In this document: in pieces, positions 50,353-57,021 of the stretch
Layout of the letters: the number at the start of each line of letters is the position of its first letter
How positions within the stretch are numbered: position 1 is the stretch's first letter
From: Gammaproteobacteria bacterium
GTDB lineage: Bacteria > Pseudomonadota > Gammaproteobacteria > Steroidobacterales > Steroidobacteraceae
DNA: 64,000 nt
Assembly (NCBI GenBank): GCA_018970145.1
Contig: JAGWWY010000006.1
Location: 85,446-149,445, forward strand
Direction of reading: 5' to 3'
The notes under the pieces: generated by a model
Databases searched by the model: none
Told to the model about the DNA's origin: nothing
Seen by the model: the letters and a program-made list of their open reading frames with translations, nothing else
Position numbers and translations under genes: made by a program

Positions 50353-50598
50353 CTACAGGGCAAGGTCGACTGGGGCAGGTGCCTTCGGGTCGCACTGCGC
50401 GATCAAATCGCTCAGCCGATAACTCCGTTTGCGTGCGAGCACGATCTCGCCTTGCTCGTTAGTCGCCAACGTCATCTGCTGTCCTGCGGTGAGCTTCAGA
50501 TTTTTGAGTACGGCGGGAGGCAGTACCGCAACCGTGCTGTTGCCGTATTTGCGCAAGACGATGTCTATGACGCTGCCGCTTTTAATCCGGTTCGACAC
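50353..50598 (-). CDS. MazE/ChpS-like AbrB-fold antitoxin, without functional toxin
   Basis: Predicted swapped-hairpin (AbrB/MazE) antitoxin. The core reads IVLRKYGNSTVAVLPPAVLK, then LTAGQQMTLATNEQGEIVLA, and ends RSYRLSDLIAQCDPKAPAPV, where YxLxDLLAQCDP is typical of ChpS/MazE proteins that neutralise PemK-like toxins. No ATG is available; GTG at 50598 (81 residues) is the best start, TTG at 50634 an alternative. The cognate toxin gene follows but is cut to 20 codons. It lies between serS and tRNA-Ser. The missing ATG may itself be a sign of decay. Confidence 0.75.
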   Translation of the reverse strand: MSNRIKSGSVIDIVLRKYGNSTVAVLPPAVLKNLKLTAGQQMTLATNEQGEIVLARKRSYRLSDLIAQCDPKAPAPVDLAL

Positions 50599-50718
50599 GA
50601 CGGGATTCTTGCGGTGGCTCAACCCATCCGTCAAGCATCGCTATCGGTATGACAGGGTGTAACTGCTGCGTCGAACAATGTTCTTGGGCATAATAAGCCG
50701 CGTCCACTCGCGACATCC

Positions 50719-50808
50719 GGAGAGGTGGCAGAGCGGTTGATTGCTCCAGTCTTGAAAACTGGCGTCCCTTCACGGGGACCGTGAGTTCGAATCTCACCCT
50801 CTCCGCCA
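50719..50808 (+). tRNA. tRNA-Ser(UGA), CCA encoded
   Basis: 90 bases folding into a class II tRNA. The acceptor 5' GGAGAGG pairs with 3' CCTCTCC, followed by G and an encoded CCA (50806-50808). The D arm has GCAGAGCGGTTGATTGC. The anticodon loop CTTGAAA gives anticodon TGA (serine) between CCAGT and ACTGG stems. There is a long variable arm (cgtcccttcacggggac) and a T arm GTGAGTTCGAATCTCAC. The long variable arm is diagnostic for tRNA-Ser. A CATAAT about 25 bases upstream may be its -10. Confidence 0.97.
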
Positions 50809-51233
50809 GTTCCCCGATGGCGAACTGGCTCAGCGGCAATCGAGGCCACTCAGAAATGCCTTAAATTGCAGCACTTCGCGACAGGGCTCTGGACTGCGGT
50901 CCTGCCCAAAACTCCCGAAAACCCGTCTCAGAGCCGGTTCGTCTCACAACCTCTGGACTTTGTCGGGGTGAGGTTCAGAGGTTTGGGTGACAGTTTCGTA
51001 TCCTAAATAAAACTTGGCCGAGCGCTACGTGTCGCGACCAAACTCCCTAAGACTCCAAAAATCCTTAGCGCCCTTAGCAGCCGTTTGGAACGGCGGCGCG
51101 CTTCGGCATCGCGGCGGTGTCTGCGGCCACCATTGCGGGCTTTTAATGAGTAACCCGATACAACGTCCCAACTTGATACGTCGCTTCACGGTAGTACTCA
51201 GCCGTCGTCCAGCGCAACGCGATCGGAGTGACC
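50809..51233. other. Intergenic stretch after tRNA-Ser, no gene seen
   Basis: These 425 bases hold no convincing gene. Just after the tRNA, GCCAGTT (50805-50811) and AACTGGC (50823-50829) could form a hairpin. An 8-base inverted repeat, AACCTCTG (50948-50955) and CAGAGGTT (50976-50983), also lies here. I found no second copy of the tRNA 3' end nearby that would mark an integrated element, and no integrase. Confidence 0.6.
50948..50983. repeat. 8-bp inverted repeat downstream of tRNA-Ser
   Basis: AACCTCTG (50948-50955) and CAGAGGTT (50976-50983) are exact inverted copies separated by 20 bases, with an additional GAGGTT inside the spacer. Role unknown; no U-run follows. Confidence 0.5.
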
Positions 51234-51655
51234 TTATCCGGCAGGAGGCTTACTCATCGTCCCCCTCTCAAGTTCTTCAGCCGGGTACCACTCGTTGATC
51301 TTGGCGCGGATTGCAGTGCTGAACTGCGGATAGAACTCTGACGAGGCGTGCGTGAAGTCGTGCGCACCCTCAATGTCAAGATCGTTACCGTTAAGCACAT
51401 CTTTCAGCGCCGAAGCTCCCAAGAAGAACTCCACAAGCTCGGCCAGCGTCAACGGCTGCGTCGAAGTGCGGGTAGGCTTATCGGATAACGTGTCTCCACT
51501 GTGCTCATCAACGACGCGGTAGTAGATCGACTCTTTCCAACTTCGGCATAAACCGAGGTCACATCGCTTGTGGTGGAGTCGCGGCCGGACAGGGCGATTT
51601 TCAGTTCGCTCGCCTCAATCGGAGCCAGCGTCTTCTACTCGAAGCCGTTACTCAT
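51234..51655 (-). pseudogene. Broken gene of unknown family (stop and frameshift)
   Basis: The ATG at 51655 overlaps the stop of the MFS gene (ATGA), as in a coupled operon. The frame reads MSNGFE, then TAG, then KTLAPIEASELKIALSGRDS and TTSDVTSVYAEVGK. There the frame shifts and continues KESIYYRVVDEHSGDTLSDK, TQPLTLAELVEFFLGASALK, and on to FYPQFSTAIRAKINEWYPAE before stopping at 51234. Joined, it would be a protein of about 140 residues. I do not recognise the family. Two independent lesions indicate decay rather than one sequencing error. Confidence 0.6.
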
Positions 51656-52941
51656 GTGTACCTCATGCGCGCGCGTGCAGCGCGCCAGAACAACAGGGCC
51701 GAGATTGGTCCGAGTACGGCGGCGATGAATAGCAAAGCCGACCCTATACCAGCTTGCTCAGGAAAAAACCGGTCACTGATCCACGCCGCGCCTACCGGAC
51801 CGAGCCCGTAGCCAACGAGATTCAAAGAAAAGTAGTACGCAGCGACGAGCTGCCCTCGAACGGCCGCGGGTGCCAGTTCCTGCAGCGCCGTGATCGATGG
51901 ACCGGATGCTATAGCTGCCAAACTTGTTGCCAGACCAAACAGCGCAATCGCGATCCACGGATTGGCAACGATCGTGCCGGCGACATACGGGATCCACGCC
52001 AGCCCCACTCCGAGTGCTGCTACCCGAAGATTGGGCGCGCGAAGACCCCGTTCCAGAGCCTCCTTGGCGAGCCATCCCCCGAAAACTGCACCTGTGGGTC
52101 CTAGAACCGCGAAGGCAAGGCCAAACCAGAACCCTGACTGAGTGACCGGCATTCCATGCGTTCGAAGCAAAAAGGTCGGGATCCACGCAAGGAGCGCGTA
52201 TGACATCAGCGAAAACAGGGAGATGCCGGTAATCTGCGGCCCGAGAACGCTCGCGTTGTCCCGAAGCGTGCTCCAAAGACCTTCGCCACTCCGCACAGCC
52301 GCTCTGACGGGTGGTGGCTCCCGGCGCACTGGTTCAATGACCGTGAGACACATCGCCGCCACGATCAGGCCTGGCAATCCGAGCATCAAGAAGACCGTTT
52401 GCCACGCTTCGAATCCGGCTACTGCCGACGCGAGCCCGACTGCTACGCCTCCGAACAGCAGAGCGAGTCCGGCTCCGATGGATCCCGCTGAGACATAGGT
52501 GCTCATGGCGATCGCTCTCCGATGCGGCGGAAAGGCGTCGGCGATCAGAGACACTGCCGTGGGAGCTAGCACAGCCTCGCCGATGCCGACGAACACACGC
52601 GCAATGAACAGGTCGATGAACGTATCCGCGAACCCACAGGCCGCGGTCGCAAGGCTCCACACTGCCACGCCAGCGGCAAGCAAGAGTTTGCGCGACCTTC
52701 GATCCGCCAGCCACCCCAATGGGAGGCCGAAGACCGTGTAGAAGAGGGCAAACGCAAAGCCTTGCAGCAGCCCGACCTGAGTATCGGATATAGCTATCGA
52801 GGCGCGGATTGGCTCGACCATTAGCGACAGTAACTGACGATCAATCAACGCGAAAACGTAGGCAAGCATCAAGACCGCGACGAGGTACCACGCGCGGCCA
52901 GGAGAGGGCCACGACGCTTCCGAAGCAACGCCGTGGCCCAC
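51652..52941 (-). CDS. MFS transporter (spinster-like)
   Basis: Twelve-helix major facilitator protein of 429 residues from the GTG at 52941, which lies just after the stop of the TonB-receptor fragment (no ATG occurs before the first helix). Helix 1 is WYLVAVLMLAYVFALIDRQL; the helix 2-3 loop motif is GLPLGWLADRRSRKLLL; helix 4-5 has IARVFVGIGEAVLAPTAVSL, an arrangement seen in the spinster-like subgroup often encoded with TonB receptors. Substrate unknown. It appears to be the middle gene of a three-gene operon whose first and last members are now broken. Confidence 0.85.
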   Translation of the reverse strand: MGHGVASEASWPSPGRAWYLVAVLMLAYVFALIDRQLLSLMVEPIRASIAISDTQVGLLQGFAFALFYTVFGLPLGWLADRRSRKLLLAAGVAVWSLATAACGFADTFIDLFIARVFVGIGEAVLAPTAVSLIADAFPPHRRAIAMSTYVSAGSIGAGLALLFGGVAVGLASAVAGFEAWQTVFLMLGLPGLIVAAMCLTVIEPVRREPPPVRAAVRSGEGLWSTLRDNASVLGPQITGISLFSLMSYALLAWIPTFLLRTHGMPVTQSGFWFGLAFAVLGPTGAVFGGWLAKEALERGLRAPNLRVAALGVGLAWIPYVAGTIVANPWIAIALFGLATSLAAIASGPSITALQELAPAAVRGQLVAAYYFSLNLVGYGLGPVGAAWISDRFFPEQAGIGSALLFIAAVLGPISALLFWRAARARMRYT

Positions 52942-52943
52942 CG

Positions 52944-53303
52944 TCAGAACTCGTAGCGAGCAGTCAGCGACCAGGTGATCGGCTGAGCATAAAAGCGCGA
53001 GAACGGATTGACACCCTGGTACCAGTAGACCTCGTCGGTAAGGTTCCGCCCGGCGACAGTGAAGCGCCATTTCTGGTCCTGCGTCTGATAGTACGCTTGG
53101 GCGTCGAGGAAACCGGTGGATGGCGAGAGGATCGCAGCGCTGTTAGCGAGATTTCGCCAGATCTCGTCCGACCAGTTGAAGTTCGCGCCAACCCCCGCTG
53201 CAGCGCCTGATGCCAGCGTGCGCCGGTAGTCGAAGCCCAATTTTGCATGAAACTCCGGGACGTGCTTCAGCTTCCTCTGGAGCGTCCGACGTCCCCCCGG
53301 AAA
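52944..53303 (-). pseudogene. TonB-dependent receptor, C-terminal remnant
   Basis: The minus strand is open from 53303 and reads KLKHVPEFHAKLGFDYRR, NFNWSDEIWRNLANS, FLDAQAYYQTQDQKWRFTVA, GRNLTDEVYWYQGV and ends SLTARYEF with the terminal aromatic residue of outer-membrane beta-barrels. The GRNLTDExY motif is typical of the last strands of TonB receptors. About 115 of the usual 700 or more residues remain, with a TAA just upstream at 53304-53306. The IS element begins 34 bases further on, so the truncation predates or accompanied other rearrangements. The MFS gene starts 2 bases after its stop. Confidence 0.8.
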
Positions 53304-53359
53304 TTAGTCACAGGACGGTCTAGAGTCTGACCCCGGGTGACGTTGGTCCGTTTTTCGAA

Positions 53360-54163
53360 CTACTTAAAACTAGAGTTCGGGGCCTCGGAGCCGTTTCCTG
53401 ACCATCGTTTTGCGAACTCACTCGGGGTCAGATGACCGAGCGACCCGTGTGGACGGCAGTGATTGTAGTCCTGCCTCCACGCCTTCAAAACTTCTTTCAC
53501 GTGGTCGAGCGTAGCAAACTCATTCACGTTCAGACACTCATCACGCAGTCGTCCATTAAACGACTCGATCATTCCGTTCTCGGTGGGTTTGCCGGGTCGG
53601 ATGAGGTCGAGCTTTACGCCTCGGAGATAACACCACTCGTCGAGCGCTTTGGACGTAAATTCCGTTCCGTGGTCGACAGTTATCGCAAAGGGTAAAGATC
53701 TCTCGAGCGCCACCTCGTTCAGCGCATCGATGACACTTTGACCCGTCAAGGAGAAATCCGCCTGCAGCGCCACACACTGTCGATGCCACTTGTCGATGAT
53801 CGTCAGTACGCGGAACTTCCGACCACTGGCAAGCTGATCGTGGACGAAGTCCATGGCCCAGTACTGCCCGGCAGAGAGCGCTGTGGGCGAGGGACCGCGG
53901 TGCAGGCTGATGCGCTTCTTTCGTCGCACTCTCATACGCACCTGGAGACCCTCCAGCTTGTACAGCCGATGCACTTTGTTCCGGCCCACCTTCCAGCCCT
54001 CTCGAGTTAGCAAAATGTGCAGACGTTCGTACCCGAACCGCGGCCTCGCGGTTGCCAGCTCGCGTAACCGCTGTCGTAGTACGCTCACATCTCGTGCCTG
54101 CGAGCGGTAGTACCACGTCGCCACCCGCAAGCCGATGAGCCGGCAGGACCGCTGCACGCTCAA
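53360..54163 (-). CDS. IS3-family transposase OrfB (DDE domain)
   Basis: Catalytic part of the IS3-type transposase. The frame is open from the slippery site near 54220 to 53360. The start given is a TTG; the natural product is likely an OrfAB fusion. The HTH_21-like part has RFGYERLHILLTREGWKVGR. The rve domain shows the first Asp in YWAMDFVHDQLASGRKFRVL, the second in ITVDHGTEFTSKALDEWC, and Glu in PTENGMIESFNGRLRDECLN; the C-terminal HCRPHGSLGHLTPSEFAKRW is typical. All DDE residues are present. Confidence 0.93.
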   Translation of the reverse strand: MSVQRSCRLIGLRVATWYYRSQARDVSVLRQRLRELATARPRFGYERLHILLTREGWKVGRNKVHRLYKLEGLQVRMRVRRKKRISLHRGPSPTALSAGQYWAMDFVHDQLASGRKFRVLTIIDKWHRQCVALQADFSLTGQSVIDALNEVALERSLPFAITVDHGTEFTSKALDEWCYLRGVKLDLIRPGKPTENGMIESFNGRLRDECLNVNEFATLDHVKEVLKAWRQDYNHCRPHGSLGHLTPSEFAKRWSGNGSEAPNSSFK

Positions 54164-54213
54164 CCGAAAGCAATCTTGTATCCATCGTGCAATATCTCGG
54201 CGCCGGTAGACCG

Positions 54214-54498
54214 CTAAATCTTTTTTTTAACCACCTCCTGCAGGATGTGACGATCCAGCGTCAGATCGGCTACCAAGCGCTTCAGGCGCGCGTTCTCGTC
54301 TCGCAGTTGACGCAGCTCCCGCACCTCAAGAAGGCCTAGGTTCCCGTATCGCTTCTTCCAGACGTAGAACGTCGCTTCGCTGATACCCATCTGCCGACAA
54401 ACATCCCCAACCGGCTGACCTGCGTCAGCTTGCTTGAGCGCAAATAGGATCTGTTCTTCGGTGAACTTCGATTTCTTCATCGCTTCCTCTCCTTGCAT
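54214..54498 (-). CDS. IS3-family transposase OrfA (HTH, leucine zipper)
   Basis: 94-residue regulator and N-terminal half of OrfAB. It reads MKKSKFTEEQILFALKQADA, then the HTH GQPVGDVCRQMGISEATFYV, then the coiled coil LRQLRDENARLKRLVADLTL, ending EVVKKKI. The ending lies on the slippery run that moves ribosomes into the orfB frame. ATG at 54498; a second ATG (MKK) at 54480 is the commoner family start. Confidence 0.93.
   Translation of the reverse strand: MQGEEAMKKSKFTEEQILFALKQADAGQPVGDVCRQMGISEATFYVWKKRYGNLGLLEVRELRQLRDENARLKRLVADLTLDRHILQEVVKKKI
54220..54228 (-). other. Programmed -1 frameshift site A8G
   Basis: On the minus strand AAAAAAAAG lies at the end of orfA. A -1 slip here leads into the open orfB frame (KKDLAVYRRRDIARWIQD), giving the OrfAB transposase. 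Such A-runs are standard for IS3-family elements. Confidence 0.8.
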
Positions 54499-54653
54499 CG
54501 CAAGGACCCCGGAAGCACCTTACTCCAGTTGTAAACTCATACGAAATAACGGGGTGACGTCACGGGCGCGGAGGTTGGACGCGCGTAGCGCGCCCCGAGT
54601 GAAGACAAGGGGCGAGGGCCATGAATGGCCTGAGTCAATACCATCCTCGTAGT

Positions 54654-54688
54654 AAGTCATTGACGCACATAAGTCATTGGCGTACTCT
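54654..54688 (+). promoter_or_regulatory. Direct repeats and promoter before the toxin-antitoxin pair
   Basis: AAGTCATTGACGCAC (54654-54668) and AAGTCATTGGCGTAC (54671-54685) are direct repeats with 13 of 15 matches, starting 17 bases apart. TTGACG (54660-54665), a 17-base spacer and TACTCT (54683-54688) overlap them as a possible promoter. This suggests an operator for autoregulation by the HTH antitoxin. Confidence 0.5.
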
Positions 54689-54694
54689 CGCCAT

Positions 54695-55009
54695 GTGATA
54701 TTCATCGAGACCCCGATTTTCACCGACGATGTCAAAGCCATGTTGGCCGACGACGACTATCGGCAGTTGCAGCAGGTGCTCGCTGATCGACCTGATGCTG
54801 GCGATTTGATTCCGAGCACGGGCGGGCTTCGAAAATATCGGTGGTCGTTGCCGGGTCGCGGTAAGCGGTCCGGTGCCCGCGTCATTTACTTCTGGCGCGT
54901 GAGCGAATCGCAGATTTTGATGTTGGCGATTTACGCCAAAAACGAACGTGTGGACTTGTCGCCTGATGACAAGAAGGCGCTCAAGAGGATAGTGGAGAAC
55001 TGGAAGTGA
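54695..55009 (+). CDS. RelE/HigB-like toxin
   Basis: Predicted ribosome-dependent mRNA interferase of the RelE superfamily. I chose the GTG at 54695 because the usual family start is MIFIETPIFT and here it is VIFIETPIFTDDVKAMLADD; the TTG at 54677 adds only six residues. 104 residues with GGLRKYRWSLPGRGKRSGAR, RVIYFWRVSESQILMLAIYA and KNERVDLSPDDKKALKRIVE. Downstream antitoxin overlaps by 4 bases (GTGA). Toxin-first order is typical of HigBA/NadS-type pairs. The frame is intact. Confidence 0.88.
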   Translation: MIFIETPIFTDDVKAMLADDDYRQLQQVLADRPDAGDLIPSTGGLRKYRWSLPGRGKRSGARVIYFWRVSESQILMLAIYAKNERVDLSPDDKKALKRIVENWK

Positions 55010-55296
55010 ATACGAGAAAGTCAAAGAAACTCATCGAGAGTGTCCGGCAAGCCGATGAGATCTTGCGGGGCATTCGTTCGCCGTCGCGAGAGTTTCACGT
55101 CGACGCGACATCTATCAAGGCGCTTCGCGCCAGTCTTGATTTAAGTCAGGCAAAGTTTGCCGCGTTGTTGAGTGTCGATCTGGGGACGCTGCGTAATTGG
55201 GAGCAGGGACGCCGTGAGCCGACCGGGCCGGCAAAAGCGCTCTTGCGTGCAATTCGAAATGATCCCCGGGCGGTGATCTCGGCGCTTGCTGCCTGA
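55006..55296 (+). CDS. HTH antitoxin, NadS/HigA-like
   Basis: 96-residue XRE-type antitoxin that should bind the toxin and repress the pair's promoter. The N-terminus reads KKLIESVRQADEILRGIRSP; the HTH domain (about 37-85) has IKALRASLDLSQAKFAALLS and VDLGTLRNWEQGRREPTGPA, the typical NadS/HigA pattern. Start GTG at 55006 overlaps the toxin stop. Direct repeats upstream of the toxin may be its operator. Confidence 0.9.
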   Translation: MNTRKSKKLIESVRQADEILRGIRSPSREFHVDATSIKALRASLDLSQAKFAALLSVDLGTLRNWEQGRREPTGPAKALLRAIRNDPRAVISALAA

Positions 55297-55348
55297 CGCT
55301 AGGGAATCTCTGGATGTTCAAAGCGCTCCCGTTTTTATTTCATTGGTA

Positions 55349-55734
55349 CTAGAGACCTGCGATGTATTGCTGCGCGTCCTCGCGCGGCAGCAGATCCGCG
55401 TAAAGCCAATTGAAAAATAGTAGTGCGACGACGGCCATCGTGAAGGGTTTGATAAGCAGTTGATGACGAGCGTGATGATCAGACCGCGGGGTTTGCGGCC
55501 GACATTACGAATACTCGCGAAGTCGACGCCGACCATCATCGGGTAGATCATCGCCCAGATCAGCACGGCGACGACGAGGTTCACTTTAGCTACCTCGAGC
55601 GAGGCAATCTGCGCAACGAAAGCAGGCGCGAGATTGCCGAGGACGAGACCAGCCGCGATGGCGAGTGCAACCCATAGCGACAGCCAGCGCTCAAAGATTC
55701 CAAGGGGCGAGTTTCGGCTGTCGGTAGTGCTCAT
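55349..55734 (-). pseudogene. Truncated, frameshifted arsenite efflux gene (Acr3)
   Basis: From the ATG at 55734 the frame reads SPLGIFERWLSLWVALAIAA, NLVVAVLIWAMIYPMMVGVD and [14 protein letters not shown], all Acr3-like. Then a missing base near 55457 (AACTGCTTATC where AACTGGCTTATC is expected) shifts the frame. The correct frame continues [35 protein letters not shown] and then stops at 55349. The following two thirds of the roughly 350-residue transporter, including its conserved Cys region, are missing. Its start is 8 bases after arsC, so this was an arsC-acr3 operon. Confidence 0.85.
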
Positions 55735-55741
55735 GATCGAT

Positions 55742-56248
55742 TTAGCTCCGACCGATACGCGCAAGCTCAGTCTCCAGTGCTGCGCGCTCCAACGACTCGA
55801 GTGGCAGCTGCAACATCTGCAGCATGCGATAGCCGATCGCTTGGCGTGTGAGCTCGAAGGCGCGGCGCTTACCCGTATCGCCGCCCTCTGCGTTGGAAGG
55901 GTCGGGATAACCCCAGTGAACCTTGATCGGTGGAAGCTCGCTTCGCCCGATAAAAATCGGGCAAGTCTCTGCGGCAGCGCTGTCACATACCGTGATTACG
56001 ATCGACAGAGCAGGCGCGTCAGCGCCCGTAAATTCGTCCCAACTCTTGCTGCGAAAATCAGCGGTATCGATACCGACACTTTGCAGAGCCTCAAGGGCGA
56101 ACGGATTGACATCGCCACGCGGTGCACTGCCCGCGCTGTGCGCTCGAACGTCCCGGCCATATCGTGCAGCTAAGTGGTTCAGCATGCCCTCGGCTAGAAC
56201 GCTCCGTGCGGAGTTGTGTGTGCAGAGAATCAGAATGTGTACGGCCAT
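55742..56248 (-). CDS. arsC: Arsenate reductase, low-molecular-weight phosphatase type (ArsC)
   Basis: Reduces arsenate to arsenite for export. The 168-residue protein has the P-loop CTHNSAR (Cys9 to Arg15) in ILILCTHNSARSVLAEGMLN, then VRAHSAGSAPRGDVNPFALE, then ITVCDSAAAETCPIF, carrying the resolving cysteines, then VHWGYPDPSNAEGG with the catalytic Asp. This matches thioredoxin- or glutaredoxin-linked ArsC and not general phosphatases. The partner efflux gene acr3 is broken, and no arsR is seen, so arsenic resistance through this locus is probably lost unless another exporter exists. Confidence 0.92.
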   Translation of the reverse strand: MAVHILILCTHNSARSVLAEGMLNHLAARYGRDVRAHSAGSAPRGDVNPFALEALQSVGIDTADFRSKSWDEFTGADAPALSIVITVCDSAAAETCPIFIGRSELPPIKVHWGYPDPSNAEGGDTGKRRAFELTRQAIGYRMLQMLQLPLESLERAALETELARIGRS

Positions 56249-56290
56249 TTTCTTCGTCTTGGGCTTGAGGGGTTTGCGGATGAGTTGTCG

Positions 56291-56923
56291 TCACGCTCGT
56301 TTTCGAATTAGAAACTGATGGTTCTTGAGGCGAATGGTCTCGATTGAGGGATGGAGTCGAAACTCGTCGACCGCGCGAGTGACGCCATGATCCCAGATGC
56401 CGCGTCGGTCATAGTCGTCACCGGCGCAGTAGCCGCCTGGGCGGAGTTTCGGCAGGAACGCTGCGAGATCGCGCTTTACGTCATCATAGAAATGACTGGC
56501 ATCGATGTAGGCCCAGTCAAAGTGTTCATCGGGGAACAGCATCGCCGCATCATGTGACAGCATCCGATGCATGACGACTCGCCCGGCTCTAATCTCTCTG
56601 GCGAAGCGGTGCGCTACTTGCTGGTACTGCTCTTCGAGCGCTGCAGTGGCCGTCTCTTTCGAAGCAAAGTCTTGAGTGGGGCCGTCGTAGAGAGAGCCAT
56701 CGTCACGGGTGAACCACGGATCGACCAAGTGCAGGACCGCCGGCTCGTTGATGGCGAGGATCCGCTCTGAGAAGTCGCCATCGAAAACGCCAACTTCGAT
56801 AACGGTGCCGCCTTTGGGGAGTGTCTCGAAAAGAAAGTCGCGGCTGGCCGCTCGGCGTGCTCGTTTGGAGAGCAGGCGATCGATCCAGCGACGGCCGGGT
56901 AGTCCTGGTGCCGGTCGGTACAT
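56291..56923 (-). CDS. Class I SAM-dependent methyltransferase (Methyltransf_24 type)
   Basis: 210-residue protein from the ATG at 56923, with AGAGGAG 6-12 bases upstream. The SAM motif I is TVIEVGVFDGDFSERILAIN, the acidic end of strand 2 is LHLVDPWFTRDDG, and the strand 4 motif is FDWAYIDASHFYDDVKRDLA followed by LRPGGYCAGDDYDRRGIWDH. The AYIDASHxYxxVxxDL stretch is typical of the Methyltransf_24 group. Substrate unknown; it is not an ArsM, since the ArsM cysteines are absent. It is divergent from the M14 peptidase gene. Confidence 0.85.
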   Translation of the reverse strand: MYRPAPGLPGRRWIDRLLSKRARRAASRDFLFETLPKGGTVIEVGVFDGDFSERILAINEPAVLHLVDPWFTRDDGSLYDGPTQDFASKETATAALEEQYQQVAHRFAREIRAGRVVMHRMLSHDAAMLFPDEHFDWAYIDASHFYDDVKRDLAAFLPKLRPGGYCAGDDYDRRGIWDHGVTRAVDEFRLHPSIETIRLKNHQFLIRKRA

Positions 56924-57021
56924 GACAACGCTCCTCTGCGACGGGTGCGACTCGCTGGCACGACGATGCGACGGGCCAGTCCGTGGTGGATAATAACGGT
57001 AATACGTGGGAGGTTGATTGC

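Larger units (their letters stand above)
53338..54562 (-). mobile_element. IS3-family insertion sequence (IS407-like), complete with 4-bp target duplication
   Basis: A 1225-bp element. The left end TGACGTTGGTCCGTTTTTCG (from 53338) is an imperfect inverted copy of the right end, whose reverse strand reads TGACGTCACCCCGTTATTTC (from 54562). So the element begins TG and ends CA. It is flanked by CGGG on both sides (53334-53337 and 54563-54566), a 4-bp target duplication as known for the IS407 group. It holds orfA and orfB linked by an A8G slippery site. Both frames are open and the catalytic residues are present, so it may still be active. Confidence 0.9.

Noticed and set aside
50719..51233. 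Integrated phage or island with a tRNA attachment repeat
   Set aside because: No integrase gene and no second copy of the tRNA 3' end within the window; only decayed genes support an island.
51014..51298. 94-codon plus-strand frame after tRNA-Ser
   Set aside because: No family features and it runs into the opposite-strand pseudogene; composition looks non-coding.
54579..54630. Short palindromes (GCGCGTAGCGCGC and GGCCATGAATGGCC) right of the IS element as a REP-type repeat
   Set aside because: Only single copies are visible in the window, so repeat status cannot be supported.
55318..55986. A single 222-codon minus-strand gene covering acr3 and part of arsC
   Set aside because: Its first 84 codons are an alternate frame of arsC and its last 50 are out of frame with Acr3; the biological unit is the broken acr3 gene starting at 55734.
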